Part shown: positions 8,826-21,922 of the stretch, piece after piece
Layout of the letters: every line of letters begins with the position of its first letter
Numbering within the stretch: the stretch's first letter is position 1
NCBI GenBank assembly: GCA_025667525.1
Contig: CM046882.1
Location: forward strand, 219,650,592-219,714,591
Reading direction: 5' to 3'
Origin: Glebionis coronaria
Lineage: Eukaryota; Streptophyta; Magnoliopsida; Asterales; Asteraceae
Length of the DNA: 64,000 nucleotides
Position numbers and translations under genes: made by a program
Notes under the pieces: model-generated
Databases searched by the model: none
The model's input: the letters and a program-made list of their open reading frames with translations, nothing else
Told to the model about the DNA's origin: nothing

Positions 8826-11800
8826 TTGAAAAATTGTTAAATTTGGATCCTTTTGAATCACCACCTATGGAACTAAAAGTTGTGAATGAAAATGTGACTA
8901 AAGTGAAAACATCTATTGAGGAAGCACCCGAATTAGAACTTAAGGAATTACCCACTCATTTGGAGTATGCTTTTCTTGAAGGAACGAATAAGTTATCGGT
9001 GATTATTGCTAAGGGATTAAAGGAAAATGAAAAGGATGAGCTTATTAAAGTGCTTAAGAAACATAAACGGGCCATTGCATGGAAAATCTCCGACATTAAG
9101 GGTATAGATCCCAAATTTTGTACTCATAAAATTCTAATGGAGGATGATTATAAACCCGCTATCCAAAATCAAAGAAGGGTCAATCCAAAGATTCATGAGG
9201 TGATCAAAAAGGAAGTCACTAAACTTCTAGACGCCGGAATGATCTACCCTATCTCGGATAGTCCATGGGTTAGCCCCGTGCATTGTGTTCCAAAGAAAGG
9301 AGGAATGACGGTTGTTACTAATGAGGATAATGAATTGATTCCTACTAGACTTGTGACCGGTTGGCGTGTTTGTATTGACTATAGGAAACTTAATGATGCC
9401 ACTAGGAAGGATCATTTTCCATTACCTTTTATGGATCAAATGTTAGAGAGACTAGCGGGGAATGAATTCTATTGCTTTTTGGATGGATTTTCCGGCTATT
9501 TCCAAATTCCCATTGACCCTCGTGATCAAGAAAAGACCACATTCACTTGTCCTTATGGAACATTTGCCTATCGTCGCATGCCTTTTGGACTATGCAATGC
9601 TCCGGGGACGTTCCAAAGGTGCATGATGGCCATTTTCCATGATATGATCGAGAAAACCATGGAAGTATTCATGGATGACTTTTCGGTTTTTGGGGAATCT
9701 TTCACCTCATGTCTCTCTAACCTTGAAAGAATGTTGCAACGTTGTGAGGAAACTAATCTTGTGCTTAATTATGAGAAATGTCACTTCATGTGCAAAGAGG
9801 GAATTGTGTTAGGTCATAAGATCTCTAAGGCCGGTATTGAGGTTGATAGGGCTAAAATCGACGTGATTGCCAAATTGCCTCCACCCACCACCGTTAAGGG
9901 AGTAAGGAGTTTTCTCGGCCATGCTGGCTTCTATCGTCGTTTTATACAAGACTTCTCTAAGATAGCTCGGCCTATGACCCATCTTTTGGAAAAAGAGACT
10001 CCTTTCATCTTTTCGGATGAGTGTATTCAAGCCTTTGAGATGCTTAAAAAGAAGTTAACCGAATCTCCAAACTTAGTTGCCCCGGATTGGGATCTACCTT
10101 TTGAAATTATGTGTGATGCTAGTGATTATGCGGTAGGTGCGGTTTTGGGGCAACGTAAGCTAAACCACTTCTTGCCTATACACTATGCAAGTAAGACTAT
10201 GACGGATGCTCAAACAAAGTACACTACAACGGAAAATGAGTTACTTGCCGTTGTGTATGCTTTTGAAAAGTTTAGACCATATCTCGTCTTGTCTCAAACC
10301 ATAGTGTATACGGACCACTCGGCTATCAAATATCTTCTTAATAAACAAGATGTTAAGCCGAGGTTGCTCCGGTGGATTCTCCTCCTTCAAGAATTTAATG
10401 TCCAAATTCTAGACAAGAAAGGAGCCGAGAATCTCGCAGCTGATCATTTATCTCGACTTGAGAATCCTCACCAAAGCGATCGTGAGAACAAGGAAATCAA
10501 TGAAACATTTCCTCTCGAGAGGCTTGGTATGATTGCTTTTCGTGGTGATGATAGTACCCCATGGTTTGCGGATATCGCAAATTACCATGCGGGGAAATTT
10601 GTGATCAAGGGTATGTCGTCCCAACAAAAACGAAAGTTTTTCAAGGATATTTCCTACTACTTTTGGGACGACCCCTATTTGTTTCGTGTATGCGCGGATC
10701 AAGTGATTCGTAGGTGCGTGTTTGGAAAAGAAGCTCAAGATATCCTTAAATCTTGTCATGAGGGACCCACCGGGGGACATCATGGTGCTAACGCCACCGC
10801 GAAGAAAGTCTTTGATGCCGGTTTCTTTTGGCCTTCCATATATCGTGATGCCCAAGACTTGGTCAAGTCTTGTGATGCTTGTCAACGTCAAGGAAAGAAC
10901 TCACAAAGGGATGAAATGCCTCAAAACATTATTCAAGTTTGTAAAATCTTTGACATGTGGGGGATCGATTTTATGGGGCCGTTTCCATCTTCGAAAGGAA
11001 ACAAATACATTCTTGTAGCCGTGGACTATTTGTCTAAATGGGTTGAAGCTAAGGCTTTGCCCACGAATGATGCTCGAGTTGTGGTGAACTTTTTGAAACA
11101 ACTCTTTGCTAGGTTTGGAACTCGACGGGCTATTATAAGTGATCGTGGGACCCATTTTTGTAATGACCAATTTGAAAGAGTTCTAAAGAAATATGATGTC
11201 ACTCATCGACTTTCTACGGCTTATCACCCTCAAACGAGTGGTCAAGTGGAGGTTTCAAACCGAGCTCTTAAAAGGATTTTGGAGCGTTCTATTGGAGAAA
11301 ATCGCACTTCATGGTCGGATAAATTGGACGATGCATTGTGGGCTTTCCGTACGGCTTACAAGACGCCAATTGGTTGTACACCATTTAGGTTGGTCTACGG
11401 AAAAGCATGCCACTTTCCAACTGAACTCGAACATAAGGCGTATTGGGCTCTTAAGCATTGTAACTTTGATTTGAGGACCGCGGGTGATCATCGCAAGGTT
11501 CAATTGAATGAACTAAGTGAATTAAGGGATCAAGCTTATGAAAATTCTTTGGTATACAAAGAGAAGACTAAGATGATTCATGACTCAAAGATCAAAAACC
11601 GCATTTTCAATGTTGGTGATCAAGTCCTCTTATTCAACTCTAGACTTAAGATTTTCTCGGGCAAGCTTAAATCCCGTTGGTCCGGACCATTCACCATTGC
11701 ACAAGTTTTCCTTTATGGCACCGTTGAGCTAGCTCAAAAAGACGGGCCTAACTTTAAGGTGAATGGTCATCGTGTGAAACATTACTTTGGAGGGGACATA

Positions 11801-11848
11801 CCTACGGAGGTTGTCCCGGATCTTCAAACTTTCCCTAAGGACCAATGA
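8822..11848 (+). CDS. pol: Athila pol: reverse transcriptase, RNase H, integrase
   Basis: A 1008-residue open frame. It begins at a TTG only because the upstream polyprotein frame is broken; the true frame extends back to about 8605. [53 protein letters not shown] and the catalytic [10 protein letters not shown]. RNase [43 protein letters not shown]. Integrase: HHCC zinc motif ([12 protein letters not shown] ... SCDACQRQG) and DDE core ([33 protein letters not shown]). All catalytic acids are visible and there is no internal stop, so this portion may still be functional even though gag-pro is broken. It ends with the GPF-type motif [12 protein letters not shown]. No chromodomain is present, as expected for Athila. 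Confidence 0.95.
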   Translation: MIEKLLNLDPFESPPMELKVVNENVTKVKTSIEEAPELELKELPTHLEYAFLEGTNKLSVIIAKGLKENEKDELIKVLKKHKRAIAWKISDIKGIDPKFCTHKILMEDDYKPAIQNQRRVNPKIHEVIKKEVTKLLDAGMIYPISDSPWVSPVHCVPKKGGMTVVTNEDNELIPTRLVTGWRVCIDYRKLNDATRKDHFPLPFMDQMLERLAGNEFYCFLDGFSGYFQIPIDPRDQEKTTFTCPYGTFAYRRMPFGLCNAPGTFQRCMMAIFHDMIEKTMEVFMDDFSVFGESFTSCLSNLERMLQRCEETNLVLNYEKCHFMCKEGIVLGHKISKAGIEVDRAKIDVIAKLPPPTTVKGVRSFLGHAGFYRRFIQDFSKIARPMTHLLEKETPFIFSDECIQAFEMLKKKLTESPNLVAPDWDLPFEIMCDASDYAVGAVLGQRKLNHFLPIHYASKTMTDAQTKYTTTENELLAVVYAFEKFRPYLVLSQTIVYTDHSAIKYLLNKQDVKPRLLRWILLLQEFNVQILDKKGAENLAADHLSRLENPHQSDRENKEINETFPLERLGMIAFRGDDSTPWFADIANYHAGKFVIKGMSSQQKRKFFKDISYYFWDDPYLFRVCADQVIRRCVFGKEAQDILKSCHEGPTGGHHGANATAKKVFDAGFFWPSIYRDAQDLVKSCDACQRQGKNSQRDEMPQNIIQVCKIFDMWGIDFMGPFPSSKGNKYILVAVDYLSKWVEAKALPTNDARVVVNFLKQLFARFGTRRAIISDRGTHFCNDQFERVLKKYDVTHRLSTAYHPQTSGQVEVSNRALKRILERSIGENRTSWSDKLDDALWAFRTAYKTPIGCTPFRLVYGKACHFPTELEHKAYWALKHCNFDLRTAGDHRKVQLNELSELRDQAYENSLVYKEKTKMIHDSKIKNRIFNVGDQVLLFNSRLKIFSGKLKSRWSGPFTIAQVFLYGTVELAQKDGPNFKVNGHRVKHYFGGDIPTEVVPDLQTFPKDQ

Positions 11849-11851
11849 ATG

Positions 11852-13812
11852 CGGGGATCGAGTCGAGCTCATGACTCGGTTAACAAAAACGAGGTGCCTT
11901 GTGGGGGAGTCCCATACATTCTATCTTCTTTCTATTTTCTAACACCTAATAAGGCTTGATCTTTCAAGCTCGTGTTCGTGATTTGTTGTGTTGTGATCTT
12001 AGATACGTCCCTAATATTTGAAGACTCTCGTGTTCGGTTTTTGCCGGTCCACTTGATCTTCCATTCTTTGAATACCAAAAAGGGTCACACTTTCTTACCC
12101 TTGATTTTTATCGACTAACGTTTTATCTTGAGGCATAATTAATAAACGGCTTATAGATTTGCGTGCTCTTTCCATGCTAGGATGTTGCATTAGACTCTTC
12201 GTGTCTTAGCAAGGGGGTGTTACTCTTGAGCTAAGAAACATTGAGGACAATGTTTGGTTTTAGCATGGGGGAGTCCATCGATATAATCGCTTGCAATTGC
12301 TTTTGTTGTGTCCAAAAGTAATGTTTTTTTTCTCATTTTTCAATAAAATTTTAAATTTTTGTGTAATTTTTTAAGTTTTAATAAGTAAAATAAGTGTTTT
12401 TGACACGAATGTAGGCTTTCAATAAGAATAGTTTTTGACTCGACTCGGTTTTTAACCTTAGCTTTTCCTTAACGTATTTGAATTAAGTTTTGCTAGGCTA
12501 TTATATAGGGAGCTTTAAAACGCGAAAGTCTTAATTCATACGAGTTAAGAACAAGAACTTTTCGCAAGCTCCTATAATTGATCCTAGAAAGTCGTTTATC
12601 AAGGGAACTTTAAAACGCAAATTCTAAAACTTGCAAAACTATAAGAAGTTGCAAGATCCTATAGATGACTTGAAAACCCAAAACTTTGATTTAATAGGCT
12701 AAGTATCCATTGATTTCATTCTTGGAATTTTACAATATGGAGAACAAGAGATGATAGAGCCAATTATAAGTTCGGAATTCTTTCGGGAATTTATGTGAGT
12801 TAATTATGAGCCTATTCTCCCATCGCTTGTTAATAAATTTAATTGCAATAAATAATGTTGAACGATTTGAAAAGTTACTTAGCTTCTAGCCCAAGATCGT
12901 TTAAAAGTTACTCGGTATGGATTAGAGTTCATAGCCAAGGCATAACTTATTGAAGCGGGATGCGAAGATTGGCGAGTCCAAAAAGGTCCTAACAAGACAT
13001 GAGGGCTATGTTTTATTGCTAAAGATCTCAAGTGATGTGAAGACTCATTTATCAAACATCAATATGAAGGATCGAGACACACGACGAAAAGCAAAATACT
13101 CCCAAAAAGTCATGGAGAAGTCTATCCAAAAAGACCAAAATAAGGTATGAGGATAAATGAAGCCAAGTCCAAAAAGGAGGCGAATCGTTGTTAATAAAAA
13201 TCCCAATTAAAGATTGGAGAAAAATGAAGAAGTCGTGGTCCAAGTATGAATCTCTCAAAAATTCAAGTGAAGAAAATCCTATATGAAGAGAAGACCATTA
13301 TTTCGTGAACGTCTCTCAAGGTTGGAAGTATAAAGTCGCTGCCAAATATCGGTCCGAGAAAGGTCTCAAATCGTGAAGCAAGCTATACTAAGATATGAAC
13401 TTTATGAAGTCCCGAGAAGCAGTTTTAAAAGATTTTGTCCTTTAGCTAACTATTGATTAAATCGTTCACTTTATTTTCGGCCTAATAAATTATCGAAATA
13501 AGTCAACAATGCATCCTCGTGATCATTCAAGACAACAATAAAATATAAGAGATACACATCGGAATAAGGGAGTCTAAGTGATTAATTAGCCCACATGAGT
13601 TCGTGTTAGTCTACCAACTTATAATAACAATGATCTTGTTTTTGCACTTGGCATGGAAAAGTGAAAAGTCGAGGACGATGAATCTATTTTGAGCTTTTAT
13701 GATTCTTAAAGTTATTTTATGTCTTTACAAAATAAAATGTCAAAAATTGAATAATGGTGTAGTTCATAGTTTTATTTTATCATTGCGTGAGGACACGGCA
13801 ATTGCTTAGCAT
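11852..13812 (+). other. Element A post-pol region, no env-like ORF
   Basis: About 2 kb between pol and the 3' LTR. Many Athila members carry an env-like ORF here, but I find only short broken frames. GAGGACAATGTTTGG followed by TTTAGCATGGGGGAG (about 12240-12274) resembles the true polypurine tract context at 13793-13820, giving a second tract-like motif 1.5 kb upstream. The region may be a decayed env zone or a spacer replaced by other sequence. Confidence 0.6.
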
Positions 13813-13819
13813 GGGGGAA
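13813..13819 (+). promoter_or_regulatory. Polypurine tract (element A)
   Basis: GGGGGAA in the context TTAGCATGGGGGAATT ends two bases before the 3' LTR. It primes plus-strand DNA synthesis and confirms plus orientation. Confidence 0.75.
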
Positions 13820-14852
13820 TTTGATATGAGTGTATTTACTCATATCATTAGTAGATTAAAACAATGAAATTATGCTCATAATGTATCATATATGCCTTGG
13901 ATATGCATGTTTCTTGTTTTCATGTGTGTAGGTATCAAGTTCGCGAAAACCGATGGAAACCGACACGAGATTGATGAAAAAGATCGTGGAAGCCAAAATC
14001 GAGTTCGATTTAGAAGATTTCAAGAGAAAACGGTCTTAATGGGTCCCACAATGGAACATTTGGGCTTAAAAGCCCAAATTAAGTCAAATTTGAAATGTTT
14101 GATGGATGTTATCTACAAGGCCTAACATAAGGCCCAAATGGGGTTTAAAAATTCGGCTGGGAAATTTGGCAATGGACTTCAAGCCCATTTACTGGAATTA
14201 AATGAATTTGGGCCTTAGGGTTTTTGATAATCATTGTAACATGTATAAAACACATTTTACTCTTCTTCACACAAACCGTTCCTTCACCCTTAATTTACCA
14301 CCAAACATTAAATAAACAACCACCCATTATTTCATACGTTACTTTATACAATAAATAAACACAAGCTGACCCCCCCCCCCCCCCACCACACGTCCATTCA
14401 TTCTCTCACAATAAATTTTTCCCCTTCGATAAAAACAATGGTTACCCTTCTTCCCCAATTTTCTCACCCTAAAAACCTGCTAAAAAACTACTGTTCATTA
14501 ACCCTAGATGGGTAAATAATAAGAGTTACATGGGGCTTTTCATCTATTTAATTAATTCAAACCAAGGGGATTAAAACCCCCATGGTTTAAGGAAGAGAAA
14601 AGATGGAGAGGGGATGCTACGTGGCCGAATAGTATTGGACGAGACACCTCACAACTCTTTTTCCACCAATCAAAACCAAAGGAAGAAACACAACTAGCAC
14701 ACGGATGCCACGTTGGCGATCCGTGTGCTATTTGGAATCATCACAGCCATCCGACTGATAAAGAGAGAGAAGAAGGAAGATCAAGGGCTACAAAATCAAG
14801 TGGAATATTCTTCAATGATCCGAATATCCGCACAAGGATGCCCTTGGGGGGG

Positions 14853-14861
14853 CTATAAATA
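14853..14861 (+). promoter_or_regulatory. LTR TATA box (element A, 3' LTR)
   Basis: CTATAAATA, identical to the 5' LTR box. In this copy it would drive read-out into the downstream flank, antisense to the kinase pseudogene. Confidence 0.6.
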
Positions 14862-16139
14862 CCCCCAATTTCTTGTGTAATTTCATCCTTTACTTTTTCT
14901 TTAATATTATGCTGTTAAATTAGTGGTAGGATTAATATTGTATTTCTTTTACAAATCTTGTAATATTTCTGTTATTAATAAAATTAGTCAGTTATTTAAA
15001 TTGGTGTCTCGATTTACTTTCTCTGTACTGCTTTTACAAGTTAATCTTATTTACTGCTTCAAAGTATAATATTTGTTACGGTAAGAATAAGCTAATTGAT
15101 AGCTTAATTTTTATCATTAAAAGTGAAAAGGATCTAATTAATTTTTCCTACTGGGAAAATTAAACAAAAATAATATTGCTTCGTTTGGTGATACAAATGG
15201 TGTTTCGGATAATGGTTAATGTTGGTATGGTGGTTTCGGTTTACGGATCTTAAGGTTGCTCAGCGCACACCTTCTTCCCAATGGGTTCATCAAAAGGTGA
15301 GTTTCAATTTTGCTTTAATGTTAGATTTTAGCTAAATACTGATTTTATTTAAATGAAAGTTGATTTATCTGATTTATTTGTAAATTGCTTATTGTTATTT
15401 ACTATATTGAAGTTATAGTATGTGAGTTTGAGTTTGCATTATATTTACTGATTGAGTGTTTATAACTGAACGAATATTAGCTGATTAAGTTTAAGTTAGT
15501 TTACTTTTAATTAGTTTGAATAAATTGTTAGAATCCTGTCAGTAATTGGAATATGGTATTTAAATCTGCTTATTTGGGATTTGTTAGGGCTGTGTAACTG
15601 AAAAAGTTGTTTCCAAATATATTAGCTTGCTGGAAAACTATTTATCTGAGTTGCGAGTAATGGGTTTTTGATTGTTAAAAAAAATGTTGAGTGTTTAGTC
15701 TCAAATGACTTGATGAATAAATCCGTTTGGATTTAATATTTAGAGTTAAGCATGTTAGCAGCTTTCGTTATTTGATCCGTTGTTATATACTTTGCACTGA
15801 TTTGGCTTTTTCATCTTACTGTTTTGAGGTTATGGGTTGATTTAACGTTCCCGTTTTAATCTCTTGATTGTTTAAATTGTTGAGTTGCCTTTCTGAACTG
15901 TGATATAATGTTAGCTTAGGATCTGTTTGCTGATTTTTCTGCATACTTTGTTGTAATTTTGTTTACTGATTATAGTTTTAATTTGTTTGGTTATTTATAT
16001 TATGCTATATTGTTCATGTTCAACAGCTTATCAGTTCATCTAACTGATAAGCCCAAAAGTTGTGACCTCACAGTATTATTGCTAATAAGCTCACAAGTCT
16101 TTCCTGAGACTTATTTTACTAATCTGTCAAAAAATGAAA

Positions 16140-16228
16140 TTAATCCAAAAAATATGTCCTTCACAAGGTTCGAACCTGTGACCTCCTGGTCACAGGCTTA
16201 GAGTGATAACCACTTGGTCTAGAGGCCT
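16140..16228 (-). repeat. tRNA-like (SINE-type) module, antisense in 3' LTR of A
   Basis: Copy of the module at 4740-4828. The B-box reads GGTTCGAACCT (16166-16176) and the A-box TAGACCAAGTGG (16210-16221). In this copy the B-box is closer to the consensus and the A-box carries one change. Confidence 0.6.
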
Positions 16229-16943
16229 TTTTGATTCTCTTCTGTTAAATTTCATTAATATAGTGTTATTTAATTTGGCAGCTTTTATTTTAGTCTAATA
16301 CTCTTAGTCACGTTTTTAATCTCTTTTATATAACTTCTATTTTTTTATTAAAGTAAATACTAAAATAAAATAGTAGTTTTTAATAAATAAATAAAATAAA
16401 AAAAAATAAAAAAAAATGTTAGTTTAATTAGTTTAAATTTTAATTAGTTTAATTTTTATAACTCTAGATTTAAATAAATATAGCTTTTTTTTAAAAAGTA
16501 ATTTTAATTAAGTTTAATTAGTTTAAAAAAAATGAAATTAGATTTTTAAATAGTTTTAAAGTTTTAATTTTTAAATAGATTAAATTTTTAAGATTTTTAA
16601 TTAGTTTAAATTTTAAATTAGTGTGTTTATTTTAAGTAATTGTTTGTGGATTTTAAATAGGCGGGGTTTACGATTCATGCACTTTAGGTTTATCTTAAAT
16701 AGCTTAAAATTTGTAGATTTTAATCGTAGTTTAAAAACCAAAAACCAATTCAAATCGATTGTCCAAATCAAAGCAAAACGTCTCAAATTCATAAGATCTT
16801 CGTGTACAACGAACTCGACTCACTCACGTGTTTAATTGAATTCGTCATTGGTATTATTAGACTATTACTTTTTCCTAAAGGTAATTTTCTAATGTACCCT
16901 ATAACGTAATCTAATTATCACTATACACATCCATGACCCGTCA

Positions 16944-16948
16944 AAGCT
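16944..16948. repeat. Target site duplication AAGCT, right copy (element A)
   Basis: Matches 2417-2421. Together they bracket the element exactly. Confidence 0.9.
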
Positions 16949-17102
16949 CAAGTCCAGCCTTTGTAAAGTTCCTAGATTCCTGAGAGTAGCGGGTATTGCA
17001 CGAGTGAGTTGGTTGTAGTTTTTATAATAAAAGGAACATGCCATTAACCAGGTAGGAGTACATCTTTTGAGGCTAAAAGAGCTACACAACTTGGAACTCC
17101 AC
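16944..17102 (-). pseudogene. LRR receptor-like kinase pseudogene, LRR part split from 1377-2421
   Basis: The minus strand encodes NQLTRAIPATLRNLG followed by LQRLDLSF, a plant LRR repeat ending exactly at the Athila insertion. With element A and one AAGCT copy left out, the open frame runs from the LDLSF codons here into codons at 2421 that lead to KIADAPLLQVLD, i.e. the next LRR. The consensus Gly of NQLTG and other LRR positions are altered, and the frame upstream of about 17060 is only partly recognisable (a SLKR..T remnant). This was one gene on the minus strand interrupted by a plus-strand retrotransposon. Confidence 0.78.
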
Positions 17103-18572
17103 CTTGTAAGATCACAGTCTTTTTGGTAAAACCTGACCCGTCTGCTGACTAAAGTGACCCATTGCTAGCCTGAGTTTCTGTACTGATATCTGCCTCAAGC
17201 CTCACTCATAGTCATGTCTATTGGTAATTTATAAACTTTGGGTATCAGCGCTTTAGTTGACATTTTGTCTCATGCAGAATACGAGTGCTATTTGTGCAAA
17301 CAGAACTTATAATGTAGTCAAATAAATAACCGAAACACCCAAAGAACAAACAGGTCCAATCAATATCATATGTTTTTCAAAACAGATAATGAAATAACGC
17401 TTAGTGATATCCAAGAGCTCCACCATAGTTGCTTAATATCTTATCAAAACTAAAGAAAAACTGGTTATGTTATGTATCAGACCTACTAAATCAAATTGCC
17501 CTTGCGCATATTGTGTTCTTTTTGCCTTTGCAACATTCATCCAACCTAATGGAACCGAACGTGACCAACCCAAAAACTTATAACATCATTACAGGTTTGA
17601 ATTTTAGCCTCAATACAAATGGGTACGACTTCATTACATTTATCGAAATGAACCAGATGACTTTTAGTTTAGTCCGCCTCTACACTTCCTATTATTAATC
17701 TTCTTACGACAATGTACGAAGATCAGAAGCTACAACAGCAGCGGCTCAAGCTTTTTGGTGGCCTAAAGCCAGGTTGCTAAGGCTTTAAGAGAAAGTTATT
17801 GTGTTTATTTTTTCGTTGGTAGCATCGTTTTTTAATTAAAATCTATCTAGTTATATATGATATGCATCAAACAATATACGTTTGCTGCTACAGCTCTATA
17901 ATTCTTGGGTTAATTATTGAACCGTACTTTAATCCTTTTTTAAGAAAACATATAATGATCATGCAGCTGTACAAGACTACCCACATGTCACATACATTAT
18001 ATTTTCCTCCATTAAAACGTAAAATAGTCTATACTTGTGATAGTAAATCGCTGAATTTGTTGTAGTGTCGCTTTAAAGTATCCACCAACTGTTTGGAAAT
18101 TATCAAATCATCCTGAGACTCTAGAGGTAGTCAGAATTCTATTATAGATATCAAGGAGCTCTTTTCTGACTTGGCTAATGTCAAAATAAGATCCTGCATT
18201 ATCAACCAACTTATGATTTTTTTTAAAAACTGAAAACTTTATGTTGAATAAGTGGCTTAGAGAATTGACTACTGTAGTAAGTGCAACATCCCCTGCATTT
18301 GGCATCTCTAAAATCTTAAAAGAAGGCTTTAAAAATTGCTTTATCTCAATTGATATATATGATACAATAGGTTTAAAAGTCAATGACTTGGTCACATGAA
18401 TGGCGTCAAATCACCAGCCTCAGCTATTTGACACTACACATGCATACTGCGTCAAAAAAGATTAATTGCAACACATGCAGTGAAGATGTATAAGATAATA
18501 AGCAGTCAAACCTGAAACACATGAGCAGTTCCTTTGGTGCAAAAAAATGATAACAAGTATAACTTAGCATTG
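17103..18572. other. Unassigned host-like sequence between elements A and B
   Basis: No recognised gene or repeat. A 95-codon minus-strand frame (18108-18395) has protein-like composition (a hydrophobic/charged mix, the stretch DISQVRKELLDIYNRIL) and could be a decayed exon, but I do not recognise the family. This sequence is contiguous with 30205 onward once element B is removed. Confidence 0.35.
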
Positions 18573-18577
18573 ATTTT
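18573..18577. repeat. Target site duplication ATTTT, left copy (element B)
   Basis: ATTTT abuts the LTR at 18578 and recurs at 30200-30204, right after the other LTR. Confidence 0.85.
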
Positions 18578-19259
18578 TGTCACACCCCACCATGGCGGAA
18601 TATGGGGCGCGACGTATGGATATCATCACAACAATAGCGTGTCTATAGAGATAACTAAGCGAAATGGAAATATCATAAATGGTGACACAATGTCATGAAG
18701 ATCTCAAACAATGCGGGCATCTAGGTAAGTAGGTAACATGTCTACCTCTTACCAAAGACATACAAATAACACACATCAAACATATAGGTATCAAACAATT
18801 TATTAAATCAAAAGACAAAATAAAATCTAAGAGGAAAGGGATTCCTACTAATGCAATCCTAGCAGCCTCTATACTCTAGCCACTTCTAACATCATCTTGC
18901 ACAACTACCTCACCTGAAAATGACACTAAAATCTGTCAACATAAAGTTGGTGAGAACATAGGTTTAAGTTATCTAGAACATCATAAGAAACCTTGACATC
19001 CGCTGTAAATAATTTGAAGAAAAACAATTAATAGTAATGGACCATAATGTGATAATCATGTTACATGCATCCACAACAAAACTTAAACCAAGTACCGATC
19101 ACATCTACAATTCACAAAGCACACTATAACAATCAAGAAGTATCCCGTCACACACACAAGAACACACACCACACTATCAAGATCTTTCCCACACCACCTG
19201 TGGAAGATGAAATATATCCCCGTCGAGATATCTTGCCTCCGAAGAGACGATGCACAAGT

Positions 19260-19365
19260 ACTCAGGACGGATCGTGCCCCACGAACCAAGAACTCAGGAC
19301 GGATCGTGCCCTACAAACCAAGAACTCAGAACCAAGAACTCAGGACAGATCGTGCCCCACGCTCC
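19260..19365. repeat. 32-bp minisatellite in element B 3' LTR
   Basis: Units starting ACTCAGGACGGATCGTGCCC begin at 19260, 19292 and 19324, then a truncated 14-bp unit, then one more at 19338. There is one full unit fewer than in the other LTR. Confidence 0.85.
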
Positions 19366-20671
19366 ACACACATCACAACTGGTCCCGTAGACTCCCATAC
19401 ATCTATGTACCAATCTCAATCATAACACAATCAAGATTCACATATCAAAACACATATCAAAGCATATATGAGAACACATAAGCACGCAAGTCACACAATA
19501 GCACATTTATGTCCACACATTTTAAAACATAGTACTAAATCATGTTAAAGAACATTGCAAGTGTCATCTCCATCCCATACTGGAAAAACATTTAAAAACG
19601 TAGCAAAATGGGACTATGAACTCACCTGATAGCACAACAAGCTAGCACTCATACAAACCTATAAAATCATACACAACACACTTAGCTTAGGTCCTAACAC
19701 CCAAGTTAAGTAACAACCACGAAGATGAATCTAATCCGCCAATCCTTGCTATCTAGTTCTCACACTACAAGCTATTCTATACGTAAAAATTCAGTTTTTC
19801 CTGGTACAGTTTACTAGTCATTAAACGACCACATGAAGTGAACCTAACACCACACATGGCTCCTAAACTACTGGATTTATGTTTTTATATGATCTAAGAA
19901 CTCCAAAAACTAATTTTACTTTCTACTTACACGTTTAACCCTTTCATTTAGTCTCTACACCAAAAGTCGATTTCACAAAGCTGATTTTTTGTACATGCTA
20001 AATGTTCGACACTAAAAGCCCGAACTAAACACCATAAATTTTATTGAAAACCTCCAGTCCTTTTATATACATTATAAAGAGTTCCCAAATTAAAAATCTT
20101 TGGCTATCTCATTCGTTTGTTTAGGTTTTGACTCAAATTTCTGAAATCCAAATTTATTCCTGAACTGCGCACTGTTTTTGTAACAATTGTTTGACGACCT
20201 TACCTTACTCTATATTCGACGAATCTTAAATTTTTGAAAAGTAGACTTTCTGAACTTAATTTTTAAAAAAATAAACGCGACCAAAGGTGCTACCAACTAC
20301 CCGTAACAGTCAACACAAGACAGACCTAAAAATCAGACTGTTTTACACCTTTATTCACTAACCCTCTAAACATCATTAATTATCCCTAAATTCTTAACAC
20401 AAACCCTAAAATCATTAATAAATATAAATAACTATAATTCTCAGAAATTTAACAAAATCCTAATCATCTCGATGATGGTTAATTAACATTCCAATTATGA
20501 TTAAATAATAAAAACATGAATTATATTAAGGTTGAATTGATCACTTACCTTGAAACAAGAAAAATTAATGAACCCTAATCATAATTTCGACTCCTCTTGG
20601 TATCCATGGAAGAATTAGACTGATTTTAGGTTTATTTAGGGTTATTAGTCGTTTTTAGGGGTCTAGGGGTG

Positions 20672-20679
20672 TTTATATA
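20672..20679 (-). promoter_or_regulatory. LTR TATA box (element B, 3' LTR)
   Basis: Minus-strand TATATAAA is followed by ACACCCC and a CT-poor leader. The same box is at 29548-29555 in the 5' LTR and at the matching place in C (56338-56345), which supports a conserved core promoter. Confidence 0.55.
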
Positions 20680-21321
20680 GGTCTTGGTAACCTTCTGCAC
20701 AAGTTTAGGCCCAATTAGGACTTTAAAATGATAATTATCCTATTTTTATTAATTTAATATTTTAAATTTCAGCTATGGGACCCACAAATTCGACTCCCCT
20801 CTGTGTTTTATCATAGTTACACTATCCCCCTCCTATTTATGTTTACTTATACTCCTATACACTTTCGGGACCAAACCGGGCACCCTTTTGCTACTTTTTC
20901 GACTTTTTCGTGATTTTTGAACTAGCCTTCATTTCTAAAAGTTTCTAAATATATAAAGTAACTATAAAATTTATCCTGAACATATTATATATACTTAATA
21001 CATACATACAACATACGATACGTAAACGAAACCTTATAAAAACGCTACCCGAACTTTTCTGCGGTTCATTTCTAAACTCATAATCATTTCATTCCATTTC
21101 ATTTCAGTTCTAACTTATACCATGATTTACACATTCATGTGAACTCATGAGCACGAACCAACCCTATCACATCATCATGTAACGTACCATGTACTACGTA
21201 AACAATGTCTAATATCATGATAAAGTGTCAAATATGAACACATAACACATAAACGCACACCAAGCACACGATCAACATCAAACAGTCAAAAGTGACAAAT
21301 CCAAAATCTAGGGTTGTCACA

Positions 21322-21357
21322 TCACTCCCTCCTAATAGAAATCTCGTCCCGAGATTT
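21322..21357 (-). promoter_or_regulatory. Polypurine tract and adjacent inverted repeat (element B)
   Basis: On the minus strand, CTATTAGGAGGGAGTGA (21322-21338) abuts the 3' LTR. Immediately before it lies AAATCTCG-GGA-CGAGATTT (21339-21357), a perfect 8-bp inverted repeat with a 3-base centre. The same block is in C at 63758-63793. Confidence 0.75.
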
Positions 21358-21922
21358 ACTCCATAAGCTCAAAAAACTTCATTTCACAACCAACTCACTA
21401 TCTCTCTAATAAGAACGTAACCGGATCATCCTTATAACTACAACAACACCCTCAATGAATATAAGCTCACGACAAATTTTAGGACCTCCAACTTCGGATA
21501 AACGATCAAGCCCAGGGACAACTAACGGACGTTTACGTGAACGATTTAAAAATATGAACCAAAACCATGAGATTCCAAAAGATACTCAACATAAAACATG
21601 TATCGACTCCCAACGAACCATAAAAACGGACCAATGACACAAGAAGCACCCAGCGACAACCGAAACGTATTACGACCGGTGACATACTATTAAAACCTTG
21701 TGCAAAACCAAATTTTACCCCAGAATGGATTTTGTACTGTAATGTATATTAGTTGTTCTAAAACCATAGTATCACATTAGTAATTTATGTAATCATTTGA
21801 CGACAAAAACATCTATAGTCTCTTCACGAACGATCAATTGTCTAAAGCACACAACACAATATCACGAGTCAACATTGACTCCGGAACCCACATTCTTCAT
21901 TAATGTAACAATCTCTATGATG
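21358..21922 (-). other. Element B internal 3' segment (non-coding)
   Basis: On the minus strand this matches the part of element C around 60650-60950 and then the last bases before the polypurine tract, skipping the whole pol zone of C. No coding frame is seen. Confidence 0.6.

Larger units (their letters stand above)
2422..16943 (+). mobile_element. Element A: Athila-lineage Ty3/gypsy retrotransposon, full length, coding broken
   Basis: A 14.5 kb element with two LTRs (3107 and 3122 bp), TG...CA ends, AAGCT 5-bp target duplications, a primer site matching the tRNA-Asp 3' end, and gag, protease, RT, RNase H and integrase in that order. The RT wording ([19 protein letters not shown]) and long LTRs are those of the plant Athila group. 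By eye the LTRs differ at roughly 50-60 positions, so the insertion is recent but not fresh. Two single-base-type frameshifts and one in-frame stop break gag-pol, so it is probably non-autonomous now. No env-like ORF follows pol. It is inserted in an LRR-kinase coding region on the opposite strand. Confidence 0.95.
13822..16943 (+). repeat. Element A 3' LTR
   Basis: Near-copy of 2422-5528. It is 15 bp longer, mainly through one more C (15-base run, 14370-14384), an A/T-rich insertion near 16400 and a small repeat near 16820. By eye it differs at about 50-60 positions. It carries the same TATA box, AATAAA region, tRNA-like module and motif cluster, and ends at GACCCGTCA followed by the AAGCT duplication. 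Confidence 0.93.
18578..21321 (-). repeat. Element B 3' LTR (minus orientation)
   Basis: Plus-strand ends TGTCACACC...GGTTGTCACA; on the minus strand it starts TGTGACAACCC. It contains a 32-bp minisatellite (19260-19365) and a minus-strand TATATAAA (20672-20679). Short frames over the minisatellite are repeat artefacts. The partner is 27454-30199. Confidence 0.88.

Noticed and set aside
10448..10891. Minus-strand frame of 147 codons within pol of A, and other antisense frames over pol and gag
   Set aside because: Shadow frames of well-supported coding sequence on the plus strand, without domains of their own.
19065..19481. Thr/Asp/Arg-rich frames over 19065-19481 and 27910-28301
   Set aside because: They are produced by the 32-bp minisatellite in the LTRs of B; the frame changes with unit number.
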